Below, in pieces: positions 1 to 8,421 of a stretch of DNA of 64,000 nucleotides (positions are counted from its first letter, which is position 1; every line of letters begins with the position of its first letter). The DNA lies in contig CAWHNO010000010.1 in the NCBI GenBank assembly GCA_963830725.1, positions 124,001 through 188,000 on the forward strand, in the 5' to 3' direction. Position numbers and translations under genes: made by a program. Source of the DNA: DASSUW01 sp963830725 (GTDB lineage Bacteria > Actinomycetota > Thermoleophilia > Solirubrobacterales > Solirubrobacteraceae). The notes below the pieces were generated by a model. That model made no database searches. It saw only the letters and a list, made by a program, of their open reading frames with translations, and was not told where the DNA came from.

Positions 1-1943
1 ATCGACGTCGACTCGCCGTCCATGACGATCGTCCGGATCACGATGCTCAGGTCGGCGGCGCCGCCGAGCCCCAGATAGCCGATGGCGCCCGAGTAGACGC
101 CGCGCGCCTCGGTCTCGAGCGCGTCGATGATCTCCATCGTGCGCTTCTTCGGCGCGCCCGTCATCGAGCCGCCGGGGAAGCAGGCCTGGATGCAGTCGGG
201 CGCGGAGAGGTCGGAGCGCAGCCTGCCGGACACCGTCGAGACGAGCTGATGCACGGTCTCGAAGCTCTCGATCGCCATCAGGCGCGGCACGTGCACGCTG
301 CCGATCTCGCACACGAGGCCGAGGTCGTTGCGGAGCAGGTCGGTGATCATGAGGTTCTCCGCGCGGTTCTTCTCGCTGGAGCGGAGCTCCTCGGCGAGCC
401 GCCGGTCCTCGGCCGGCGTGGCGCCGCGCCGGGTGGTGCCCTTGATCGGCTTGGCCTCGACCCGGCGGTCGCGGCCGACGCTGAGGAAGCGCTCCGGCGA
501 CGAGCTCATCACCGCGGCGTCGCCGAACCGCAGGAAGGCGGAGAACGGGGCGGGGTTGATGCTACGGAGGATCCGGTAGGCGGTGAGCGGCTCGGGCGCG
601 GCGTCGACGGTGATGCGGTTCGTGAGGCAGACCTCGTAGGTCTCGCCCTCGGCGAGCAGCTCGTGGCAGCGCCGGATGTCGGCCACGTACTGCTCGTAGG
701 AGCGGCTCAGATGGTGCTCCGGCGGCCGGCCATTCTCGAGCGCGGCGGGCGGGGCGAGCGCGGGCAGCGCGTCCAGTCGCCGCCGTGTGCGCCTGACCCA
801 CCCGCGCGCCTCCGCCTCGTGAGCTGGGAGGGTTGCGCACACGAGGTAGGTCCGCCGCTCGAGATGGTCGAAGGCGATCAGGCGGTCGGCGAGCAGGAAC
901 GCGGCGTCGGGGAGCGGCGAGGAGTGCACCGCGTCGCCGTCGCAGTCCGCCTTGAGCTCGTAGCCGAAGTACCCGACGAAGCCGCCGTTGAAGTCGAACG
1001 GCAGGCCGTCGGCGGGAACCGTCATCCGGGCGAGCTCCGTGCGCAGGAAGTCGAAGATCGACTCGTGGCGGACCTCGGTCGCCCCGTTGCGGGTGACACG
1101 GAGATCGCGCGACTCGACGTCGTAGGTCACGGAGGCGCCGAGCGGGCCGCGGGCCGCGCCCATGAACGAGAAGCGCGAGCGCTCGTCGCCGGCCCGGCTG
1201 CTGTCGAGCCAGAACGCCTCGCGTTCCTCGCCGTAGAGCCCGACGAACGCCTGCTCGGTGTCGTACAGCCGGTCGATGCGCTCGACGACGAGCTCGAGCG
1301 GCGCGTGCGGCTCGCGTGCGCGCGCCCGCGCCACGTGGCGCCTGCGCGGGCGCGCGGCGCGCTCGCGCGTCAGCTCCCGGAAGTTCTCCATCAGCCGCCG
1401 GCCGTGCTCGGTGCAGATCGACTCGGGGTGGAACTGTACGCCCCACAGCGGCCGCGTCCGGTGGGCGAGTCCCATGACGACGCCGTCGCGCGTCCATGCC
1501 GTCGCCCGCAGCCCGCGCGGCAGCGGCTCGGCCACGCACAACGAGTGATATCGGACCGCCTCGAAGCCCTGGGGCAGGCCGGCGAACAGCTCCGAGCCGT
1601 CGTGGTAGACCGGGCTGAGCCGCCCGTGCATCACCTCGGGCGCGCGGACCACCGCGCCGCCGGCGAAGCACGCTACGCCTTGGTGCCCCAGGCACACGCC
1701 CAGCAGCGGCACGCGAGCCTGGAGGATCGCGTCCCGGCAGACGCCGAAGTCGCCCTCGCGGTCCGGGCGCCCGGGCCCGGGCGAGACGACGATGTTGTCG
1801 AACGGCAGCTCCGCCAGCTCGGCCCATGAGGCGGCGTCGTTGCGGACCACGATCGGGTCCACGCCGTTCGTCTCGGCCAGGAGCTGGAAGAGGTTGAACG
1901 TGAACGAGTCGTAGTTGTCGAGCAGCAGCGTCTGTGTGCTCAC
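1..1943 (-). CDS. pabB: Aminodeoxychorismate synthase, PabA-PabB fusion (partial)
   Basis: This protein makes 4-amino-4-deoxychorismate from chorismate and glutamine for folate or p-aminobenzoate. The N-terminal 190 or so residues are a class I glutamine amidotransferase, with an LLLDNYDSFTFNLF start and a GVCLGHQ nucleophile motif (Cys84). The rest is a chorismate-binding domain containing FPGGSMTGAPKKRTMEII near positions 110-180. Amidotransferase-first order is typical of PabAB, whereas TrpEG fusions have the reverse order. The start is GTG at 1943. The frame stays open to base 1, so the C-terminal tip lies outside the window and about 647 residues are visible. Confidence 0.9.
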   Translation of the reverse strand, partial: MSTQTLLLDNYDSFTFNLFQLLAETNGVDPIVVRNDAASWAELAELPFDNIVVSPGPGRPDREGDFGVCRDAILQARVPLLGVCLGHQGVACFAGGAVVRAPEVMHGRLSPVYHDGSELFAGLPQGFEAVRYHSLCVAEPLPRGLRATAWTRDGVVMGLAHRTRPLWGVQFHPESICTEHGRRLMENFRELTRERAARPRRRHVARARAREPHAPLELVVERIDRLYDTEQAFVGLYGEEREAFWLDSSRAGDERSRFSFMGAARGPLGASVTYDVESRDLRVTRNGATEVRHESIFDFLRTELARMTVPADGLPFDFNGGFVGYFGYELKADCDGDAVHSSPLPDAAFLLADRLIAFDHLERRTYLVCATLPAHEAEARGWVRRTRRRLDALPALAPPAALENGRPPEHHLSRSYEQYVADIRRCHELLAEGETYEVCLTNRITVDAAPEPLTAYRILRSINPAPFSAFLRFGDAAVMSSSPERFLSVGRDRRVEAKPIKGTTRRGATPAEDRRLAEELRSSEKNRAENLMITDLLRNDLGLVCEIGSVHVPRLMAIESFETVHQLVSTVSGRLRSDLSAPDCIQACFPGGSMTGAPKKRTMEIIDALETEARGVYSGAIGYLGLGGAADLSIVIRTIVMDGESTS

Positions 1944-2009
1944 GCAGGCGACGCTAACGGCGCCTCATTGGCGACCGGTGGCAGCATGCGTTGGCTGCAC
2001 GTTTGGCTC

Positions 2010-2789
2010 TCAGCTCCCGCTGAACTCCGGCTGGCGCTTCTCGCGGAACGCCGCAGCACCCTCGGCGAAGTCGGCCGTCGCCGCGCAGCGCTCCTGCATC
2101 GTCACTTCGAGCTCGAGCGTTGCCGCCAGCGCCGGCTTCGCGCTCGCGTCCATCACGCGCTTGGCCAGCCCGACCGCGACCGGTGCGCACGCGAGCAGCT
2201 CGTCGACGAGCGCCCGCACGGCCTCGTCCAGCTCCTCGGCGGCCGCCACGCGGTTGGCGAGGCCGATCCGCTCGGCCTCCTCGCCGCCGATCAGCTTGCC
2301 GGTCATGACCAGCTCCTTCGCGCGCCCCAGCCCGACGACCGACGGCAGCCGCGACGAGCCGCCGACGTCCGGGATCAGGCCGATCCGCGTCTCGGGCATG
2401 CCGATCAGCGCGTCGGCGGTGATGACGCGCAGATCGCAGGCCAGCGCGAGCTCCATCGCGCCCCCGATGCACGCGCCGTGGATGACGCAGATCGTCGGCT
2501 TGGTCATCTCCTCGGCGAGGTTCCAGGCGTCGAGGCAGGCGCGGCGGAAGGCGCGCAGGTTCTCCGGCGCGTCGGACAGGGCGCCGAGCGAGGCGAGGTC
2601 CATGCCGGAGGAGAACATCGGGCCGGCGCCGCGGATCACCACGCAGCGCACCGAGGTGTCCGCCGCCGCGTCCCGCAGCGCCTCGCCCGTGGCGGCGACC
2701 AGCGCGCCGTTGAACGCGTTGCGCTTCTCCGGCCGGTTGAGCACGACGTGGCGGACGGTTCCATGGTCTTCGGTCAGCACGAGGGTCAT
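2010..2789 (-). CDS. Enoyl-CoA hydratase/isomerase (crotonase) family protein
   Basis: A 259-residue crotonase-fold enzyme that probably hydrates or isomerises an enoyl-CoA in fatty-acid or amino-acid breakdown. The sequence shows the early RPEKRNAFN motif, the oxyanion-hole segment SSGMDL (60-65), GACIGGAMELALACDL and MPETRIGLIPDVGG. Glu113 and Glu133 sit where the two catalytic glutamates of classical hydratases lie, so it is probably an active hydratase. ATG 2789 is chosen; an in-frame GTG lies three codons upstream. It is on the same strand as pabAB, separated by about 65 bases. The exact substrate cannot be told. Confidence 0.88.
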   Translation of the reverse strand: MTLVLTEDHGTVRHVVLNRPEKRNAFNGALVAATGEALRDAAADTSVRCVVIRGAGPMFSSGMDLASLGALSDAPENLRAFRRACLDAWNLAEEMTKPTICVIHGACIGGAMELALACDLRVITADALIGMPETRIGLIPDVGGSSRLPSVVGLGRAKELVMTGKLIGGEEAERIGLANRVAAAEELDEAVRALVDELLACAPVAVGLAKRVMDASAKPALAATLELEVTMQERCAATADFAEGAAAFREKRQPEFSGS

Positions 2790-2821
2790 GCCGCGCACCC
2801 TACGCGGGTAGGGAGGCGGGC

Positions 2822-3667
2822 ATGACCGCAGTGCGCCACATCGCAGGCCTCGAGGCGCTCGACGCGCCCGCGAACAAGATCGGGAAGACCGTGCGCAGCG
2901 TGATCAGGCCCGGCCCGGTCAAGAACGCCCTCAGTGGAAGCTGGCTCGGCCACGCCCTGCACCCGCTGCTGACCGACGTGACGATCGGCAGCTTCACGAG
3001 CGCGGTCGCGCTCGACTGGCTCGGCGGCGACGAATCGGAGCCGGCCGCCCGGCGGCTGATCGGCCTCGGCCTCCTGAGCGCCCTGCCGACGGTCTCCAGC
3101 GGCTACTCGGACTGGGCCGACAGCGAGGTCGCCGACGACGCCGTCCGGCGCATCGGCATCGTGCACGCGGTCAGCAACTTCACCGCCGCCTCGCTGTTCG
3201 CCGCGAGCTGGCTCGCCCGCCGGCGCGGCAACCAGGGTCGCGGCAAGGCGCTCGCGCTGGCCGCCGGGACCGTCCTCGGGGGCAGTGCGTACCTCGGCGG
3301 GCACCTGACGCTGGCCGAGGGCGTCGGCGTCGACCACACGACGTTCGAGGACGGCACGCGGGACTGGGCGGCGGTGCTCGAGGACGCGCAGCTGGGTGAC
3401 GGCGAGATGCGCTGCGTCGAAGCCGACGGCACGGCGGTGATGGTGGCCCGCAGCGGCGGTGTCCTCTACGCGCTGTCGGACCACTGCTCGCACCGCGGCG
3501 GCCCGCTGCACGAGGGCACGCTCGGCGCTCGGACCGTCACCTGCCCGTTGCATGACAGCGTCTTCGACCTGCGCGACGGCGCGCTGGTCCACGGCCCGGC
3601 CGCCTATCCGCAGCCGGCCTGGGACACGCGGGTGCGCGACGGCCGCATCGAAGTCCGCCGACGATAG
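2822..3667 (+). CDS. DUF2231 membrane domain fused to Rieske [2Fe-2S] domain
   Basis: A 281-residue protein in two parts. Residues 40-165 are a DUF2231-type membrane region that starts with a typical GHALHPLLTD motif and has about four hydrophobic segments. Residues 185-280 are a Rieske ferredoxin domain with both cluster-binding pairs: Cys222/His224 in DHCSHRGG and Cys241/His244 in CPLHDS. This predicts a membrane-anchored one-electron carrier with its iron-sulfur cluster outside the bilayer. Its redox partner is not evident from the neighbours. A strong hairpin begins at its stop codon. Confidence 0.88.
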   Translation: MTAVRHIAGLEALDAPANKIGKTVRSVIRPGPVKNALSGSWLGHALHPLLTDVTIGSFTSAVALDWLGGDESEPAARRLIGLGLLSALPTVSSGYSDWADSEVADDAVRRIGIVHAVSNFTAASLFAASWLARRRGNQGRGKALALAAGTVLGGSAYLGGHLTLAEGVGVDHTTFEDGTRDWAAVLEDAQLGDGEMRCVEADGTAVMVARSGGVLYALSDHCSHRGGPLHEGTLGARTVTCPLHDSVFDLRDGALVHGPAAYPQPAWDTRVRDGRIEVRRR

Positions 3668-3739
3668 TGGACGCGGGCGGCGGCTCGACGGCTCTGGCGG
3701 GATCCCCAGCTTGCCCGCCGAGCCGCCGCCCACGTCCAC
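3667..3739. terminator. Large hairpin after the Rieske gene
   Basis: Bases 3667-3687 and 3719-3739 are 21-base inverted repeats with one mismatch. A second inner pairing (GGCGGG with CCCGCC) lies in the loop. The left arm starts on the last base of the Rieske stop codon and the right arm ends 14 bases before the next likely start. There is no T-tract, so it is a terminator-like or mRNA-stabilising stem, not a classical intrinsic terminator. Confidence 0.6.
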
Positions 3740-3753
3740 TAGCCTCCTCCGGA

Positions 3754-4740
3754 GTGCGTGAGCTCCTCCGCCCGCCGCCCCATCGCGGCCCGCTGATCGC
3801 CGCCGGCGCTGTGGTCCTCGCCACCGGGCTGGTGCTGTTCGAGATCCGCCTGATGGACGAGCTGTCGGACGTCGTCCACTTCCTGGTCCTCGCGGTGCCG
3901 GCGGGGATCATCCTCGCGCTCGGGCTCCAGGCCCCGAACGAGGACGGCCGGCCGCCGGCGTACCAGTCGGTCCTGCTCGTCACCGGCCTGCTGCTGCTCG
4001 AGCCGGCGCTGCTGCGCCTGGCCGACGTGCTCGGTGCCGAGGATCCCGAGGACTTCCCGGCCGGGGAGCTGACCTGGACGCTGCTGGTCGTGGCGGGAGT
4101 CGCGCTGTACGCCGCGCTCCGGCGCAACTCCGCGATCTGCCTGCTGCTGGCCGCGATCGCGGGCGTCGGATCGCTGCTGGCCGGTTGGGAGTGGGTGTTC
4201 GCGCCCGGGACCTTCACCGCCTCGCGCTGGCTGCTGCTGCTCAGCGCGGCCGGTCTCGTGCTGGCGGGCCTCGCGCTGCGCGACCGCGCGCGCCGGCAGG
4301 CGGAGCTGCTGATCGACGCCGCGGGGCTTGCGATCCTGGTGATCGGCGGCCAGGCGCTCCTGGCAGCTCTGTTCGGCGACGACACCTTCGTCACCGCCAC
4401 GGCGCTGCCCGACTTCTGGGAGGTGATCGTGTTCGGGGCCGGCGTCGGCCTGATCGCCTTCGGCGCGATCGACCGCTCGCCCGGTCCCGCCTGGCTCGGC
4501 CTGGCCAACCTCGCCGTCTTCATCCTGGTGGTGGGCGAGTCCGGTGAGGCGACGCTCTACTTCTGGCCGCTCGCGCTGCTGCTCGTCGGCGCCGTGATGA
4601 TGGCCGCCGGGCTGCGGCCACGCGAGCCGCTGCCGCCCGAGCCCGACGCCTACCGCGCGGGCGAGCAGCCGCTCGCCTCACGGACCGCCGACGACGAGCT
4701 GGTGATGCGCGTGCGCGTCGACGATGCCCCCGAGCGCTAG
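3754..4740 (+). CDS. Multi-spanning membrane protein, unknown function
   Basis: About 328 residues with roughly ten hydrophobic segments separated by short loops, and a charged C-terminal tail of about 40 residues. No family was recognised. The frame is open back to 3667, but that stretch is the hairpin, so GTG 3754 just after a CTCCGGAG sequence is the better start. It ends 12 bases before the acyl-CoA carboxylase gene, so the two are probably co-transcribed. Nothing suggests transport motifs or an enzymatic domain. Confidence 0.7.
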   Translation: MRELLRPPPHRGPLIAAGAVVLATGLVLFEIRLMDELSDVVHFLVLAVPAGIILALGLQAPNEDGRPPAYQSVLLVTGLLLLEPALLRLADVLGAEDPEDFPAGELTWTLLVVAGVALYAALRRNSAICLLLAAIAGVGSLLAGWEWVFAPGTFTASRWLLLLSAAGLVLAGLALRDRARRQAELLIDAAGLAILVIGGQALLAALFGDDTFVTATALPDFWEVIVFGAGVGLIAFGAIDRSPGPAWLGLANLAVFILVVGESGEATLYFWPLALLLVGAVMMAAGLRPREPLPPEPDAYRAGEQPLASRTADDELVMRVRVDDAPER

Positions 4741-4752
4741 TGTGACTCCCCG

Positions 4753-6285
4753 ATGACGGACGCCCAGCACGTCGAGGCGGCCTTCGAGCGCGCCTACGCC
4801 GGAGGTCCCGACCGACACAAGGAGAAGTCGGCACAGCAGGGCAAGCTTCCCGTGCGCGAGCGCGTCGCGCGGCTGCTCGACGAGGGCTCGTTCACCGAGG
4901 ATGCGCTGCTCGCCAACTGGGAGGCCGAGGGCCTCGGCGCGGACGGCGTCGTCACGGGCCTCGGCTCGATCGGCGGCCGCACCGTCGCGCTGATGGCCAA
5001 CGACCCGACGGTCAAGGCCGGCTCGTGGGGCCCCAAGACGGTCGAGAAGATCCTGCGCGTCCAGGAGGCCGCGCTCTCGCATCGCGTGCCGATGGTCTAC
5101 CTGGTCGACAGCGCGGGGGCCCGCATCACCGAGCAGGTGCAGATGTTCCCCGGCCGCCGCCACGCCGGGAGGATCTTCTTCAACGAGGTCCGCCTCTCCG
5201 GCGCCGTGCCGCAGGTCTGCGTGCTGTTCGGCCCGAGCGCCGCCGGCGGCGCCTACATCCCGGCCTTCTGCGACGTCGTGATCATGCGCGACGGCAACGC
5301 CTCGATGTACCTCGGCTCGCCGCGGATGGCCGAGATGGTGATCGGCGAGAAGGTCTCGCTCGAGGAGATGGGCGGCGCGAAGATGCACACCGGCGTCTCC
5401 GGCTGCGGCCACTTCCTCGTCAAGAGCGACGAGGAGGGCATCGATCTCGCCAAGCGCTACCTGTCCTACTTCCCCGGCTCGTGCGACGAGGAACCGCCCG
5501 CCGCGCCGCCGGCCCCGCCGCCGGCCGACGCGACGCCAATTCGGGAGCTTATCCCGGCTGACGAGAACAAGCCATGGAACATGCACGAGCTGATCGCCGC
5601 GGTGGTCGACGAGGGCTCGTTCCTGGAGGTCCACAAGCGCTGGGCCAAGGAGGTCATCACCGGCTACGCGCGGCTCGAGGGCCGCGTGGTCGGGATCGTC
5701 GCCAACCAGCCGAAGTTCAAGGGCGGCGTGCTGTTCGTCGACTCCGCCGACAAGGCCGCGCGCTTCATCTGGACCTGCAACGCCTTCAACGTGCCGTTGC
5801 TCTTCCTCGCCGACGTGCCGGGCTTCATGATCGGCACGGCGGTCGAGCGCCAGGGGATCATCCGCCACGGCGCGAAGATGATCTCGGCGGTCGCGGAGGC
5901 CACGGTGCCGAAGCTGTCGGTGATCGTGCGCAAGGCGTACGGCGCCGGGCTGTACGCGATGGCCGGCCCGGCCTTCGACCCCGACGCGACGCTCGCGCTG
6001 CCGACCGCCAAGATCGCGGTGATGGGGCCGAGCGCGGCCGTCAACGCGGTCTTCTACAACCAGCTCCAGGCGATCGAGGACGACCAGGAGCGCGAGGCGC
6101 GGCGTGCGGAGCTGATGGAGGAGTACGCCGAGGGCGTCGACCTGCTCAAGCTCGCCTCCGAGATGGTGATCGACGCGATCGTGCAGCCCGAGGACCTGCG
6201 CGACGAGCTCGTGCGCCGCTTCGCCCGCTACGCCGGGAAGGCGCGCGAGTGGCCCGCCAAGCGCAACGCGATCCCGCCGGCGTGA
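4753..6285 (+). CDS. Acyl-CoA carboxylase, carboxyltransferase (beta) subunit
   Basis: A 510-residue biotin-dependent carboxyltransferase of the propionyl-, acetyl- or methylcrotonyl-CoA carboxylase beta family, at the usual length. It contains both crotonase-like halves. The N-terminal half has VYLVDSAGARI and GPSAAGGAYIPAFCD. The C-terminal half has FLADVPGFMIGTAVERQGI, RKAYGAGLYAM and the oxyanion-type glycine motifs. It transfers carboxyl from carboxybiotin to an acyl-CoA. The partner biotin carboxylase/BCCP alpha subunit is not in the window. The stop overlaps the GTG of the next gene (GTGA), indicating translational coupling. The acyl specificity is not resolved. Confidence 0.9.
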   Translation: MTDAQHVEAAFERAYAGGPDRHKEKSAQQGKLPVRERVARLLDEGSFTEDALLANWEAEGLGADGVVTGLGSIGGRTVALMANDPTVKAGSWGPKTVEKILRVQEAALSHRVPMVYLVDSAGARITEQVQMFPGRRHAGRIFFNEVRLSGAVPQVCVLFGPSAAGGAYIPAFCDVVIMRDGNASMYLGSPRMAEMVIGEKVSLEEMGGAKMHTGVSGCGHFLVKSDEEGIDLAKRYLSYFPGSCDEEPPAAPPAPPPADATPIRELIPADENKPWNMHELIAAVVDEGSFLEVHKRWAKEVITGYARLEGRVVGIVANQPKFKGGVLFVDSADKAARFIWTCNAFNVPLLFLADVPGFMIGTAVERQGIIRHGAKMISAVAEATVPKLSVIVRKAYGAGLYAMAGPAFDPDATLALPTAKIAVMGPSAAVNAVFYNQLQAIEDDQEREARRAELMEEYAEGVDLLKLASEMVIDAIVQPEDLRDELVRRFARYAGKAREWPAKRNAIPPA

Positions 6286-7058
6286 GCGCCCGCCGTGCAC
6301 TCCTCGAGCGCCTGATCGACCACGCGGCGCTGTTCCCGCCCGCCTCGCTCGACATGCCGGAGGCGATCGAGGCCGACCGGCGGGCGCGCGCGAGCGAGCA
6401 CGCGTGGATGCTCGACCGCTTCATCGTCCCGGCCTCGCGGCTCGGCGAGCTGCCCGCCGAGACGCCGCGCCTGAGCGTCGTGCTCGACGGCGGCGAGGGC
6501 GACCTCGAGGCGGTCGCCGAGACGCGGCACGAGGTCGAGCTCGTCGAGGCGCGGATCGACCCCGAGTGGATTCCCGAGACCCAGGCGCTCGTGGAGGAGA
6601 AGCTGCCGGGCGTCCGGGCCTTCTACGAGCTCTCGCCGGCGCGCGGCCTGCGCGGCGCCGTGGCCGCCGTGCGCGAGGCGGGCGCGGGCGCCAAGATCCG
6701 CTGCGGCGGCACCACTCTCCCGTCCGTCGAGGAGGTGGCGGCCTTCGTCGCCGCCTGCCGCGACGCCGGCGTCCCCTTCAAGGCCACCGCCGGGCTGCAC
6801 CATCCGATCCGCAGCGGCGACCGGCACGGCTTCCTCAACCTGCTGGCCGCCGCCGTGTTCGCGGACGGCGATCCCGAGGCGATCCTCGCCGAGGAGGACC
6901 CGGACGCGTTCGGCCTCGACGACGACGGGCTGGCGGTCCACGGGCGCCGTGCCGGCGCCGAGACGATCGCCGCCGCCCGCTCCGAGCTGTTCGTCGCGTA
7001 CGGGTCGTGCTCGTTCGACGAGCCCGTCGACGACCTGATCGCGCTCGGCCTGCTCTGA
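6282..7058 (+). CDS. Conserved-looking protein coupled to acyl-CoA carboxylase, unknown function
   Basis: 258 residues starting at GTG 6282 inside the carboxylase stop. It opens with LLERLIDHAALFPPASLDM and later carries KIRCGGTTLPSVEEV and KATAGLHHPI, followed by a glycine- and alanine-rich C-terminus. Alternating strand and helix character suggests a beta/alpha-barrel type enzyme, but I do not recognise the family. Four-base coupling to the carboxylase argues for a role with the same acyl-CoA pathway. There is no signal peptide or membrane segment. Confidence 0.75.
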   Translation: MSARRALLERLIDHAALFPPASLDMPEAIEADRRARASEHAWMLDRFIVPASRLGELPAETPRLSVVLDGGEGDLEAVAETRHEVELVEARIDPEWIPETQALVEEKLPGVRAFYELSPARGLRGAVAAVREAGAGAKIRCGGTTLPSVEEVAAFVAACRDAGVPFKATAGLHHPIRSGDRHGFLNLLAAAVFADGDPEAILAEEDPDAFGLDDDGLAVHGRRAGAETIAAARSELFVAYGSCSFDEPVDDLIALGLL

Positions 7059-7061
7059 GCC

Positions 7062-8417
7062 ATGTCCCGCCCCCGCGTGCTCCTGGTGATCACGCTGGCC
7101 GAGACCGGTGGAGCGCAGACCTACGTGGCCTCGCTGGTCCCGGCGCTGCTCGAGGAGTTCGACGTCGCCGTCGCCGCGCACGGGCACGGCTTCCTGCGCG
7201 ATGCCGTCCTCGAGGCCGGCGCCCGCTACGTCCCGCTCACGCACGTCCGGCGACCGCTCGACCCCCGGCACGACCTCCTCGGCTTCGCCGAGCTTGCGCG
7301 GCTGTTCCGCCGCGAGCGGCCGCAGGTCGTGCATGCCAACAGCTCGAAGGCCGGCATCCTCGGCCGGCTCGCGGCGACGGCGACGGGCGTGCCGGTCCGC
7401 CTGTTCACCGTCCACGGCTGGGCCTTCAAGGCGCATCAGGGCCGCACGGCCACGGCCTACCTGTGGGCCGACCGGCTGATGCGGCCGCTGACGAGCACGA
7501 TCATCTGCGTGGCCGAGAGCGAGCGCCGGACCGGGCTCCAGGCGCGCACGTGCCGCGTCGACCGCACGGTCGTGATCCACAACGGCGTGCCGCTCGACCG
7601 CCCTCGCCGCCGGCCGGCCCCTCCGGGCGGGCCGCTGCGGCTGCTGAGCGTGGGCCGCCTGCGGGCGCCGAAGGACTTCACGACGCTCGTCCGGGCGATG
7701 GCGGCCCTCCCGGCGGGGTCGGCGCGGCTGCGGATCGCCGGCGACGGCCCCGACCGCGCCGCGCTCGAGGCGGAGCTTGGCCGCCTCGGGCTAGCCGACA
7801 CGGTCGAGCTCCTGGGCACGCGGCCCGACGTCGACGAGCTGCTCGCCGACTCCGACGCGTTCGTGCTCTCCAGCGAGTCGGAGGGGTTCCCGATGTCCGT
7901 CGTCGAGGCGATGGCCGCCGGCGTCGCGGTGGTCGCCAGTGCGGTCGGCGGCGTCCCGGAGGCGGTCGACGACGGCGAGACCGGCATGCTGGTCCCGCCG
8001 CGTGATATCGCGGCCCTCTCGCGCGTCCTCGGCGCGCTGGCGGGCGATCCGGCGCGGGTGACGGCGATGGGCGATGCAGGGCGGCGGCGCGCGGAGGAGC
8101 GCTTTGATATCACCGCCTTCCAGCGCGCGCACGTCGCGCTCTACCGCAACGCCCTCCGGGTCGCGGGTAGCGGGCCCCGGCCAACTCCGGCTGGGCAGGG
8201 CGGCTGGGGAGCCGGCCGGGCGTCGATCTCGGCGGTTTTCGCGGCACCGTCCTGCCCTGGGGCCCCAGCCAGGATGGCGTACAACAAAACGCGCATCGTC
8301 CTGCCTAGGTGGTCCATAGGACCACCCATCCAGGACGGTGGCCGAGATTCTCGCCGCGGCCGACCCCATCCCCGCCCTACCCAGCCGCAGTTTCGACGGC
8401 ACGCGGCCGGGGTCTGA
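7062..8417 (+). CDS. Glycosyltransferase family 4, C-terminus extended through a repeat element
   Basis: Residues 1-370 form a complete GT-B glycosyltransferase: the donor-site opening TLAETGGAQTY, the HGWAF loop, IHNGVPLDR, and the retaining EX7E motif SESEGFPMSVVEAM (Glu274/Glu282). The last 80 residues (from about base 8172) are low-complexity and are read through the inverted-repeat element at 8175-8412. The original stop was therefore probably lost when that element arose or inserted. The enzyme would add a sugar in the exopolysaccharide pathway on the cytoplasmic face. It converges on the deacetylase gene with a 4-base gap. Confidence 0.85.
   Translation: MSRPRVLLVITLAETGGAQTYVASLVPALLEEFDVAVAAHGHGFLRDAVLEAGARYVPLTHVRRPLDPRHDLLGFAELARLFRRERPQVVHANSSKAGILGRLAATATGVPVRLFTVHGWAFKAHQGRTATAYLWADRLMRPLTSTIICVAESERRTGLQARTCRVDRTVVIHNGVPLDRPRRRPAPPGGPLRLLSVGRLRAPKDFTTLVRAMAALPAGSARLRIAGDGPDRAALEAELGRLGLADTVELLGTRPDVDELLADSDAFVLSSESEGFPMSVVEAMAAGVAVVASAVGGVPEAVDDGETGMLVPPRDIAALSRVLGALAGDPARVTAMGDAGRRRAEERFDITAFQRAHVALYRNALRVAGSGPRPTPAGQGGWGAGRASISAVFAAPSCPGAPARMAYNKTRIVLPRWSIGPPIQDGGRDSRRGRPHPRPTQPQFRRHAAGV
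8175..8412. repeat. Large imperfect inverted repeat (MITE-like or bidirectional terminator)
   Basis: Bases about 8175-8254 and 8332-8412 are imperfect inverted copies. The left arm reads CCGGCTGGGCAGGGCGG and the complement of the right arm reads GCGGCTGGGTAGGGCGG. Both arms continue to ATCTCGGC and end in CACCGTCCTG. The centre carries a second palindrome, GGTGGTCC-ATA-GGACCACC. The element lies between convergent genes and is translated as the odd tail of the glycosyltransferase. No transposase or target duplication was seen. Confidence 0.6.
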
Positions 8418-8421
8418 CCCA

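Noticed and set aside
249..1829. A 526-codon plus-strand frame opposite pabAB
   Set aside because: It is the mirror frame of a well-conserved enzyme, and its composition is that of a shadow.
3667..3753. Using the GTG at 3667 as start of the membrane protein
   Set aside because: These codons are the arms of a hairpin that begins on the previous stop codon. GTG 3754 gives a normal membrane-protein start.
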